DNA of 5,982 nt from Alphaproteobacteria bacterium (GCA_006226225.1 SBHI01000135.1:1-5982); one strand, 5' to 3'. Shown: positions 1 through 5,360, counted from the first letter of the stretch. The notes: generated from the letters alone by a model not told the origin. Program-made: numbers and translations.

Positions 1-1296
1 CTATGTTCCCTGATGCCCGACGTTCCTCGCGCCTGCATGGCCGTACATCTGTGGATTGACAAACACGGAGAATTACAAAAATACGAATTTGTTCGCGGGT
101 TAATGAAATCGCGGGCACGGCTAACTTATGAACAAGTGGAAGATGCCCATAACGGTAACTCCGATAACACAACCAAGCCGCTGATGGAAACGGTCATCAA
201 ACCGCTTTACGATGCTTTTCACATTCTGGACAAATCACGCACAGTGCGCGGCGCTCTCGAGCTGGACTTGCCCGAATATCAGGTGCGGCTCAACGAAGAC
301 GGTACCGTCAGAGAGATGACACGACGCACACGTCTGGACAGCCACAAGCTGATCGAAGAATTTATGATTCTGGCCAACATCGCCGCAGCGCAAGCAATTG
401 AAGACAGTAACGTCCCGGGCATCTTCCGTATCCACCCGCCGCCGGAATCCGGGCGGCTGGCAGCAGCGAATGATTTTTTGAAATCCATCGGACAAAGCGC
501 CGCAAAAGGACTGAAGCCTGAGCCAAAAGAAATCAATGCCATTTTAGAAAAGGTCAGAAACACAAAATTTTCCGAAGTGGTTAACACGATTGTTTTACGC
601 AGTCAAAGTCAGGCCCTTTATCACCCTGAAAATAAAGGTCATTTCGGACTGTCTTTGACGCATTACGCGCATTTCACCTCCCCTATTCGCCGTTATGCCG
701 ATCTGATCGTTCACCGCGCCCTGATCCGTATTTTCAAACTAGGCAAAGACGGTCTAACCGATGATGAAATTTCACAAATTGAAGCTATTGCCGACCATAT
801 TTCCGAGACAGAGCGCCGCTCTATGGGAGCAGAACGTAAATCCATAGACCGTTTTGCAGCACTATATCTGAAAGACCGCACCGGCGCGGAATTCCGTGCC
901 ACCATCGGTGGTATGAGCCGTGCGGGTTTATTCGTTACACTAACGGAAACGGGTTCGGACGGGTTTATCCCCTGTCGGTTACTCCCTAACGATTACTATA
1001 TTCATGATGAAAAACGCCACATGCTTGTCGGCCGCAAAACACGGTTTTCTTTCCAGCTTTGTGCACCCGTCATCGTCAAATTGAAAGAAATTGATGTGAT
1101 GGGCGGTAGCATGATCTTTACACTGGTGGAATATGATGGCCGCGAAATGCCCGAACCGCGCGAAGACGGTCAGGGCGGCGGGAAGCCGGATCGCCGCGCA
1201 AGGCAGAAAAAATTGCACCATGACGGCAAAAAACGCGACAAACGTGACTTTCAGAAAAAGCACAAAAGACCGAAAGAGAAAAAACGGAAGAAATAA
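1..1296 (+). CDS. rnr: Ribonuclease R, C-terminal part (5' end outside window)
   Basis: RNase R is a processive 3'-to-5' exoribonuclease of the RNB (RNase II) family that degrades structured RNA in the cytoplasm. The reading frame is open from base 1. The first codons read LCSLMPDVPR, matching the internal LCSL-P segment of the family, so the gene continues to the left and the ATG at 13 is not the true start. Visible landmarks are EEFMILAN (about 355-380), IFRIHPPP (about 421-444), and the RNB signature HFGLSLTHYAHFTSPIRRYADL (about 640-708), whose arginines bind RNA near the active site. An S1 RNA-binding domain follows at about 883-1135. The catalytic aspartates lie upstream of the window. 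The last 40 residues are very basic (21 Lys/Arg), as is common for RNase R and useful for binding structured RNA. The stop TAA is at 1294-1296, 3 bp from the stop of the convergent gene. Confidence 0.95.
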   Translation, partial: LCSLMPDVPRACMAVHLWIDKHGELQKYEFVRGLMKSRARLTYEQVEDAHNGNSDNTTKPLMETVIKPLYDAFHILDKSRTVRGALELDLPEYQVRLNEDGTVREMTRRTRLDSHKLIEEFMILANIAAAQAIEDSNVPGIFRIHPPPESGRLAAANDFLKSIGQSAAKGLKPEPKEINAILEKVRNTKFSEVVNTIVLRSQSQALYHPENKGHFGLSLTHYAHFTSPIRRYADLIVHRALIRIFKLGKDGLTDDEISQIEAIADHISETERRSMGAERKSIDRFAALYLKDRTGAEFRATIGGMSRAGLFVTLTETGSDGFIPCRLLPNDYYIHDEKRHMLVGRKTRFSFQLCAPVIVKLKEIDVMGGSMIFTLVEYDGREMPEPREDGQGGGKPDRRARQKKLHHDGKKRDKRDFQKKHKRPKEKKRKK

Positions 1297-1299
1297 AAG

Positions 1300-1677
1300 C
1301 TAAAGAGGCTGCCGGATCAGAATATTGACCCAGATACAGCCGCCGGCCACCATTAATGTTGCCGGAATAATTGTCCAATGCGGTTTCATCCCGAAAAACA
1401 TCACTGTCATCAGTACTGATAGAATAATCATATTGAAGATATTGACCGGCGTCACAAGGCCGGGGTCGAACCATTGATAGCTTTTCGCCACCATAAAATT
1501 ACCGAAAAAGAAAAACAGCGGCAATGACAGCAACATACGTGTCAGCTCCGTTGTTTTGGCGTAAACACCTGCCAATGTCGTCGACATCAGATGACCGCTG
1601 GTAAAAAAGATCCCTGCAAGAATGGCGCCATGCGCCAGAATAGAAATCGGCAAAAGCTTAAAAAGTTGCAGCAGCAT
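1300..1677 (-). CDS. Small four-helix membrane protein of unknown function
   Basis: I do not recognise this 125-residue protein. It is strongly hydrophobic, with four likely membrane helices at about residues 8-29, 46-65, 74-96 and 101-121. Basic residues occur in the first turn (K7), in the first loop (K41, R47) and at the C-terminus (R122). Size and helix count recall small multidrug resistance proteins or half of an EamA/DMT transporter, but I see no diagnostic motif such as the membrane-embedded glutamate of SMR proteins, so this is only a resemblance. It is not HemJ, which often lies near rho in alphaproteobacteria. The gene starts 18 bp after the rho stop, with no obvious terminator or promoter between, so it is probably co-transcribed with rho. 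An AGGGG at 1691-1695 lies 13 nt before the ATG, rather far for a ribosome site. Its end is 3 bp from the end of rnr. Confidence 0.7.
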   Translation of the reverse strand: MLLQLFKLLPISILAHGAILAGIFFTSGHLMSTTLAGVYAKTTELTRMLLSLPLFFFFGNFMVAKSYQWFDPGLVTPVNIFNMIILSVLMTVMFFGMKPHWTIIPATLMVAGGCIWVNILIRQPL

Positions 1678-1695
1678 TTTGCCGAAAGCGCCCCT

Positions 1696-3000
1696 TTACT
1701 GGTTCATTGCCTGAAAGAAGTCGTCATTGCATTTGGTATCCTTCATCTTATCGACGAGGAATTCGACAGCATCAACAGTTCCCATCGGATTAAGAATACG
1801 GCGCAGAACCCACATTTTCGACAATGTGCCCTGATCAACCAGCAATTCTTCTTTCCGCGTACCGGATTTTTGGATATCAATCGCCGGGAAGACGCGTTTA
1901 TCGGAAATTTTGCGGTCAAGAACAATCTCAGAGTTACCTGTCCCCTTGAACTCTTCAAAAATAACCTCATCCATGCGGCTGCCGGTATCAATCAATGCGG
2001 TAGCGATAATCGTCAGCGATCCGCCTTGCTCGATATTCCGCGCCGCACCGAAAAAGCGTTTCGGGCGTTGCAGAGCATTGGCATCAACACCACCGGTCAG
2101 AACCTTACCGGAACTAGGGACAACAGTGTTATAGGCACGCGCCAAACGTGTGATGGAATCAAGCAGAATAACAACATCGCGTTTATGTTCCACCAAACGT
2201 TTTGCTTTCTCCAGAACCATTTCCGCGACTTGCACGTGGCGGGCGGCGGGTTCGTCAAAGGTCGAGGAAATAACCTCACCTTTTACCGAGCGCGCCATAT
2301 CCGTAACCTCCTCCGGACGTTCGTCAATCAGAAGAACAATCAGATAAGCCTCGGGATGGTTGGTTTCAACCGAATGTGCAATATTTTGCAGCATGACGGT
2401 TTTACCTGTCCGCGGCGGCGCGACAATCAGCGCACGCTGACCGAAGCCGAGCGGTGAGACAAGTTCAATCACCCGCTGTAACTGCACCTGCGGCTGGTTG
2501 CCGCCTTTGCTGTTGGTTTTCGGCATCCCGATCGTCGGAAGCGTTGGGTTTTCCAGCTCTAGTGTGATTTTTCTTTCGGGATATAGCGGGGTCAAGTTGT
2601 CAAAATTGATGCGATGCTTCAGCGTATCAGGTTTCGAGAAATTGACCGAGCTAACTTTCAGTAATGCGAAATAACGCTCATTATCTTTCGGAGCGCGGAT
2701 TTCGCCTTCGATCGTATCACCGGTACGCAAACCGAAACGTTTGATCTGGCTGGGCGACACGTAAATATCATCAGGGCCCGGCAGGTAATTTTCTTCCGGA
2801 GAGCGCAAAAAGCCGAAACCGTCTTGCAGAATTTCGAGAACGCCGTTACCGACAATGGATTCATCCTTATCCGCCAGACGCTTTAAAATCGCAAACATGA
2901 TTTCCTGTTTGCGCATCGAGCTGGCATTTTCAACGCCCATCTCTTCCGCATAGGTTAAAAGGTCGGCAGGTGATTTGGATTTCAGTTCTTGGAGATTCAT
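1696..3000 (-). CDS. rho: Transcription termination factor Rho
   Basis: Rho is a hexameric RNA-dependent ATPase/helicase that binds C-rich nascent RNA and ends transcription. The 434-residue protein begins MNLQELK, close to the E. coli start MNLTELK, which fixes the start at 3000 even though no strong ribosome site precedes it. Landmarks are the N-terminal helical domain (1-48), the primary RNA-binding OB/CSD fold with GFGFLR (61-66), the Walker A motif APPRTGKT (194-201), DERPEEVTD (226-234), and Walker B VVILLD (276-281). The Q-loop lies in GKVLTGGVDANAL (298-310), the R-loop region in TGSRMDEVIFEEFKGTGN (339-356), and the arginine finger is in SGTR (R382). Compared with E. coli Rho recalled from memory (419 residues), the alignment is gap-free to residue 150. 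About 16 extra residues then fall in the linker (151-175) before the ATPase core. All key ATPase residues are present, so it should be active. It probably heads a two-gene unit with the membrane protein downstream. Confidence 0.98.
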   Translation of the reverse strand: MNLQELKSKSPADLLTYAEEMGVENASSMRKQEIMFAILKRLADKDESIVGNGVLEILQDGFGFLRSPEENYLPGPDDIYVSPSQIKRFGLRTGDTIEGEIRAPKDNERYFALLKVSSVNFSKPDTLKHRINFDNLTPLYPERKITLELENPTLPTIGMPKTNSKGGNQPQVQLQRVIELVSPLGFGQRALIVAPPRTGKTVMLQNIAHSVETNHPEAYLIVLLIDERPEEVTDMARSVKGEVISSTFDEPAARHVQVAEMVLEKAKRLVEHKRDVVILLDSITRLARAYNTVVPSSGKVLTGGVDANALQRPKRFFGAARNIEQGGSLTIIATALIDTGSRMDEVIFEEFKGTGNSEIVLDRKISDKRVFPAIDIQKSGTRKEELLVDQGTLSKMWVLRRILNPMGTVDAVEFLVDKMKDTKCNDDFFQAMNQ

Positions 3001-3065
3001 GAAATATTACCGTTGATGATGTTGGGGATGGATATAAAAACTTTTGTTGATACGAAAGCGGGTTC

Positions 3066-3081
3066 AAAAGATATGTCTTTT
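3066..3081 (-). other. Weak AT-rich hairpin in the predicted rho leader
   Basis: AAAAGA (3066-3071) and TCTTTT (3076-3081) are perfect inverted arms around a four-base loop. The stem is almost all A-T pairs, so it would be weak as RNA. It lies between the GC hairpin at 3094-3111 and the rho start. Confidence 0.25.
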
Positions 3082-3093
3082 TTCCCTGATACG

Positions 3094-3111
3094 CGGCCAA
3101 TAATAAGGCCG
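3094..3111 (-). other. Hairpin in the predicted rho leader
   Basis: CGGCC (3094-3098) and GGCCG (3107-3111) form a five-pair, all-GC stem around an eight-nucleotide AT-only loop. It sits midway in the predicted 5' leader of rho. Rho genes are commonly autoregulated through premature termination in their leader, so a regulatory role is plausible. No U-tract of terminator quality follows on the minus strand. Confidence 0.4.
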
Positions 3112-3170
3112 AAACGCAAAACTCCTGGATTTCCTATTATTTTAAGGGGGAATTGTTGTCGTTATTCAGA

Positions 3171-3197
3171 TGTAACATATTTTTTCTAGCCGATTCC
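3171..3197. repeat. Bipartite element, copy 1 (upstream of rho)
   Basis: On the + strand TGTAACATATT (3171-3181) is followed after 8 bp by CCGATTCC (3190-3197). Both blocks recur in the same order upstream of the 211-residue gene at 4970-4993, with a 5-bp gap. Here the element covers the predicted -10 and start region of the rho promoter, so a bound protein could block or modulate it. Confidence 0.45.
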
Positions 3198-3211
3198 CTC
3201 TCCGCTGTCAA
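3183..3211 (-). promoter_or_regulatory. Candidate sigma70-type promoter for rho
   Basis: Read on the minus strand, a perfect -35 box TTGACA (3211-3206) is followed by an exact 17-bp spacer and TAGAAA (3188-3183), which matches TATAAT at four of six positions. Transcription would start near 3176, giving a rho leader of about 175 nt. This is the best promoter-like pair I found in the 238-bp gap upstream of rho. The start site is an inference. Confidence 0.5.
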
Positions 3212-3221
3212 CGGTAAATTA

Positions 3222-3250
3222 TGCCAAAAAAGCAGCCTCTACTTTTGGCA
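3222..3250 (-). terminator. Inverted repeat across the kinase stop codon, possible transcript end
   Basis: TGCCAAAA (3222-3229) and TTTTGGCA (3243-3250) form a perfect 8-bp inverted repeat with a 13-nt loop containing the TAG stop of the kinase gene (3239-3241). On the minus strand a run of six T lies at the loop-stem junction, but the distal arm is not followed by a classic U-tract. It could be a weak terminator or a 3'-end protecting stem. It is not a textbook intrinsic terminator. Confidence 0.3.
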
Positions 3251-4315
3251 CAGCATTCCCGGTAAGGGGGCAGCACCTTCCGCCGCGAGCCAGGACAGTC
3301 CCGCTTGCAGACAAATCGACTGCACCCAACGCAGGCGCGGCAACTCCTGCGGCACAGCGCGCCATGCATTGTCCGCGAAATATCCTGTCACCGTCGCGAC
3401 AACAGACAATACGTCTTCTCGCGGATATATATGGCCTGAGACATCTTCATACTGTTGAATGACTGTTTGCGGCGCAATTCCACTCTCTGCCGCCACACAT
3501 TGCGCAAACAGCACAATATCCAGCAAAACCTGCCCCCAACAAGTATCCGTCCAATCCACAATAACGGCACGTCCTTCCGCATTAAACAGGATGTTGTCCG
3601 AGCGCAGGTCGAAATGCACAACACCTTCCGGCCCCGTCATCCCAGACATACCGCTTTGCAGGCGCACCAGTGCGGGCAAATGCGTGTCCAGCCACTGCCG
3701 CGCCGCATCAGAATCTTCGAACAATTCCGCGAAATGCTGCTGACGGTTTGAATCATCCTCGCGCTCAAAACGTTTCCACAATCTTTCGCCAAGGAAAAAG
3801 TCGCTGACATGGTTGCTTTCACGTCCGTCAGGCAAATCCGGAACATCTGCGCGAGAAACGCTGCTGTGCAGCTGCCAGAGCAGATCAACCACCGCTTGCG
3901 TTTTTGCCAATGTCCAGGGCAGCGCTGTTTTGCCATCGACCATATCCCAGATACCCAGCCGCCAATCATCTTCATCACCAACGGAAATGCTGCCATGAAA
4001 GCGTGGAGCGAGCTGCTGCAAAAACTTTAATGTTGTATAGGCATGAATTTCCTGCCGAAGCGCTTTTGCGCCATGTGCCGCCTGACCGGGATGGGAGCCT
4101 TTGATAAAGTACTTTTCGCCATTTTCCGCCGTCGCGCGAAAACAGGCGGAAGGGCTGTAACCGCCCCAGGCGATTTCCGCCGCGGCGATTTTTCCGGTGA
4201 TTTTTTCAATTTCGGATAAAACCTCCGACGGCAGTTCCGTCCATTGCGGGCGGGCTTCTTTTTCCGGCGGCTCGAGCAGCGCCGGATGAAATGCGGCAGC
4301 AGTTTCCGTTGTCAT
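3239..4315 (-). CDS. APH-family phosphotransferase (aminoglycoside phosphotransferase-like kinase)
   Basis: This 358-residue protein has the protein-kinase-like APH fold and should transfer phosphate from ATP to a small-molecule hydroxyl. The substrate cannot be read from sequence. The N-lobe contains a glycine-containing nucleotide loop WGGYSPSACFRA (50-61), a likely ATP-anchoring lysine in YFIKG (K72) and a helix glutamate candidate (E89). The catalytic loop HFDLRSDN spans 234-241, with base D236 and metal ligand N241, and is followed by VIVDWTD with metal-binding D254. These match the H-x-D-x4-N and D-W pattern of APH, choline kinase and homoserine kinase II relatives. No signal peptide or membrane helix is visible. 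The ATG overlaps the stop of the upstream gene by 1 nt (TAATG) and has no Shine-Dalgarno of its own, suggesting translational coupling. Nothing in the neighbourhood indicates antibiotic resistance, so a housekeeping substrate is more likely. Confidence 0.85.
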   Translation of the reverse strand: MTTETAAAFHPALLEPPEKEARPQWTELPSEVLSEIEKITGKIAAAEIAWGGYSPSACFRATAENGEKYFIKGSHPGQAAHGAKALRQEIHAYTTLKFLQQLAPRFHGSISVGDEDDWRLGIWDMVDGKTALPWTLAKTQAVVDLLWQLHSSVSRADVPDLPDGRESNHVSDFFLGERLWKRFEREDDSNRQQHFAELFEDSDAARQWLDTHLPALVRLQSGMSGMTGPEGVVHFDLRSDNILFNAEGRAVIVDWTDTCWGQVLLDIVLFAQCVAAESGIAPQTVIQQYEDVSGHIYPREDVLSVVATVTGYFADNAWRAVPQELPRLRWVQSICLQAGLSWLAAEGAAPLPGMLCQK

Positions 4316-4950
4316 TACTCGGCAGCCATATCCTGCACAATCGGCATGCCCTCGATTTTCAATTCCTCGTCCGACAAATTGACCATGCCGTCAGGTGTCA
4401 CATGTACGGTGGTTTTGAAGAGTGAATCCTTGAACAACATAAAAGCTTCAGCCTTATAACTGCCGTCCTCATCTTTAGACAGAATTTTGATCGGATGCAC
4501 CATTTCCTGAATGACTTTCCGTCCCTGTGCCGGTGGCTCCGTACGCCAATGAATTTCATCAACGCTTTCAATGACGATAAAACGTCCGTGACGGCCGCGC
4601 ACATAGGTAAAGAAAAAGCGGATATAATCGGCGACATTATTGTCGCTGAGCTTGACCGGTGCCTTTTCATTCACATCGTAAATGGTCTGGTTCGTCCAGT
4701 TAACGACATTGACGTCGTCTTTTTTGTAAATCGCATATTTACGCACCGAAGGAATGGCGGAGAGATCTGTCATTTCCAAAAAGGAATAGTCCGGATAGAA
4801 AGGCAAACGGCGTTTGCGGATCGTCGTTGAATCCGGATTGAACGGGATCGGCTCAATATGCGGATTAATTTCGTCAAGAAAAGCCGGTATATCCGGTGCA
4901 TCCAGTTTTTCCCATTCAACCTGCGGCATTGCATTTGCTCCTGCTGTCAT
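4315..4950 (-). CDS. Conserved-looking hypothetical protein, coupled to an APH-family kinase
   Basis: I do not recognise a named family for this 211-residue protein. It appears soluble: no signal peptide, no membrane helix, and mixed alpha/beta character. An N-terminal acidic/proline-rich stretch (about 10-40) precedes a basic patch RKRRLPFYPDY (45-55). A dense aromatic core follows, including ADYIRFFFTYVRGRHGRFIVIE (107-128) and AEAFMLFKDSLFKTTVHV (167-184). The C-terminus is acidic. Base composition and codon pattern resemble the neighbours, and the long undisturbed frame plus the TAATG overlap with the kinase gene support it as real. The ATG at 4950 is preferred because GAGG lies 10 nt upstream. 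A second in-frame ATG at 4929 (residue 8) has AGGAG only 3 nt before it, which is too close. It is the first leftward gene beside the probable origin. Function is unknown; acting with the kinase is an inference from coupling. Confidence 0.8.
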   Translation of the reverse strand: MTAGANAMPQVEWEKLDAPDIPAFLDEINPHIEPIPFNPDSTTIRKRRLPFYPDYSFLEMTDLSAIPSVRKYAIYKKDDVNVVNWTNQTIYDVNEKAPVKLSDNNVADYIRFFFTYVRGRHGRFIVIESVDEIHWRTEPPAQGRKVIQEMVHPIKILSKDEDGSYKAEAFMLFKDSLFKTTVHVTPDGMVNLSDEELKIEGMPIVQDMAAE

Positions 4951-4960
4951 TTCCGTTCAT

Positions 4961-4964
4961 CCTC
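4961..4964 (-). promoter_or_regulatory. Ribosome binding site of the 211-residue gene
   Basis: GAGG on the minus strand lies 10 nt before the ATG at 4950. It supports that start over the internal ATG at 4929. Confidence 0.5.
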
Positions 4965-4969
4965 AAAAC

Positions 4970-4993
4970 TGTAACATATTCCCGTCCGATTCC
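4970..4993. repeat. Bipartite element, copy 2 (upstream of the 211-residue gene)
   Basis: TGTAACATATT (4970-4980) is followed after 5 bp by CCGATTCC (4986-4993), the same two blocks in the same order as at 3171-3197 upstream of rho. This copy ends about 20 bp before the start codon of the leftward gene, just outside the DnaA-box cluster. CCGATTCC also contains a GATTC, a GANTC-type site that the CcrM methylase modifies in many alphaproteobacteria. Confidence 0.45.
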
Positions 4994-5002
4994 TCCACAG
5001 GC

Positions 5003-5015
5003 TTTGTGGAAAAAA
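5003..5015. repeat. 13-bp direct repeat, copy 1
   Basis: TTTGTGGAAAAAA occurs here and again, identically, at 5125-5137. Each copy contains a DnaA-box-like TTTTCCACA on the minus strand. Confidence 0.6.
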
Positions 5016-5044
5016 CGGTATAGTTTGTGCAGAACTGTGCAAAA
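5005..5044 (-). promoter_or_regulatory. DnaA-box-like cluster, left group (three sites)
   Basis: Three minus-strand 9-mers each have one mismatch to TTATNCACA: TTTTCCACA (5005-5013), TTCTGCACA (5026-5034) and TTTTGCACA (5036-5044). The last two begin exactly 10 bp apart, so bound DnaA would sit on the same face of the helix. A two-mismatch site TCCTCCACA (4991-4999) lies just outside, in the opposite orientation. With the first box it forms the inverted repeat TCCACA/TGTGGA (4994-4999 and 5005-5010). Confidence 0.55.
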
Positions 5045-5068
5045 CCTGCTGAAGGTAAAAAACTTTCC

Positions 5069-5082
5069 CCGTATTTATACGG
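5069..5082. repeat. 14-bp palindrome inside the putative origin
   Basis: CCGTAT (5069-5074) and ATACGG (5077-5082) are perfect arms around a TT centre. It lies between the left and middle DnaA-box groups. On the minus strand the centre also reads TATAAA, similar to a -10 box, with TTGTAA 19 bp upstream, so it could overlay a weak leftward promoter. A dimeric regulator site is the simplest guess. Confidence 0.5.
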
Positions 5083-5114
5083 CTTTATCCGTTTACTTTT
5101 ACAAGGCATACAGT

Positions 5115-5135
5115 TTTTACACAATTTGTGGAAAA
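5115..5135. promoter_or_regulatory. Inverted pair of DnaA-box-like sites
   Basis: TTTTACACA (5115-5123, + strand) and TTTTCCACA (5127-5135, - strand) each have one mismatch to TTATNCACA. They face each other across 3 bp, forming an imperfect palindrome centred near 5125. Confidence 0.55.
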
Positions 5136-5137
5136 AA
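5125..5137. repeat. 13-bp direct repeat, copy 2
   Basis: This is identical to 5003-5015 (TTTGTGGAAAAAA). The copies are 122 bp apart and lie in different sequence contexts, so a local duplication is not evident beyond the 13 bp. Confidence 0.6.
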
Positions 5138-5192
5138 TAGTTTTTCTTAAATAAAACCGTCACTTGACCTTTGTTTAGCCTGTGGGCATTCT

Positions 5193-5223
5193 TGTGAAAA
5201 AAATTTTATACACAGGATTCACA
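5193..5223. promoter_or_regulatory. DnaA-box cluster, right group, including a perfect TTATNCACA site
   Basis: TTATACACA (5206-5214, + strand) matches TTATNCACA fully and is the best DnaA box in the window. A minus-strand TTTTTCACA (5193-5201) with one mismatch lies 4 bp to its left. GGATTCACA (5215-5223), with two mismatches, directly abuts it on the right in the same orientation. The group ends 10 bp before the AT-rich tract at 5234, the arrangement expected of a strong box loading DnaA onto a melting region. Confidence 0.65.
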
Positions 5224-5233
5224 GTACCAACCT

Positions 5234-5280
5234 ACAAAAACAACAATTCTTTTCTTTTTAATTGTTATTTGTTTTTATTT
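5234..5280. other. AT-rich tract, candidate DNA unwinding element
   Basis: Only 7 of 47 bases are G or C. The + strand changes from A-rich to a T-rich run from 5247 onward. ATTCTTTTCTTTT (5246-5258) agrees with the E. coli oriC 13-mer GATCTNTTNTTTT at all but the first two bases, though the T-richness makes chance agreement easy. Its place beside the perfect DnaA box favours a melting role. Confidence 0.5.
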
Positions 5281-5353
5281 GGACAGAACGCGAAAAAATG
5301 GCATCTTCTAGGCATTATCCGTCCAGGAAATGAGTTTAGAACAAAAGCGGTAA

Positions 5354-5360
5354 AGAAAGG
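5354..5360 (+). promoter_or_regulatory. Ribosome binding site of hemE
   Basis: AGAAAGG lies 9 nt before GTG at 5370. An in-frame TAG at 5337 leaves no other start codon between it and the GTG, so this site settles the hemE start. Confidence 0.6.

Noticed and set aside
1591..2457. Open frame of 288 codons on the + strand opposite rho
   Set aside because: It is antisense to the highly conserved rho gene, reads as low-quality protein with no motif, and exists because of codon bias on the other strand.
3153..3458. 101-codon + strand open frame between rho and the kinase gene
   Set aside because: Most of it is antisense to the 3' end of the kinase gene. The remainder is promoter-like DNA upstream of rho.
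3239..4315. Antibiotic resistance gene call for the APH-like kinase
   Set aside because: The motif pattern is shared by choline, homoserine and other small-molecule kinases. There is no mobile element, integron or resistance context.
4963..5163. 66-codon minus-strand open frame in the hemE upstream gap
   Set aside because: It covers the DnaA-box clusters, has a Lys/Phe/Tyr-rich composition typical of AT-rich non-coding DNA, and no ribosome site was seen.
5164..5192. hemE promoter TTGACC-17-CATTCT
   Set aside because: The -10 matches only three of six bases. Other pairs, such as TTGGAC at 5279, are no better, so no hemE promoter is called.
4988..5220. GANTC (CcrM methylation) sites at 4988-4992 and 5216-5220 as an origin signature
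   Set aside because: Two sites in about 420 bp is close to the 1.6 expected by chance, so there is no enrichment.
5147..5272. CtrA-type sites (TTAA-N7-TTAA) in the putative origin
   Set aside because: TTAA occurs at 5147 and 5258, but neither has a partner at the required spacing.
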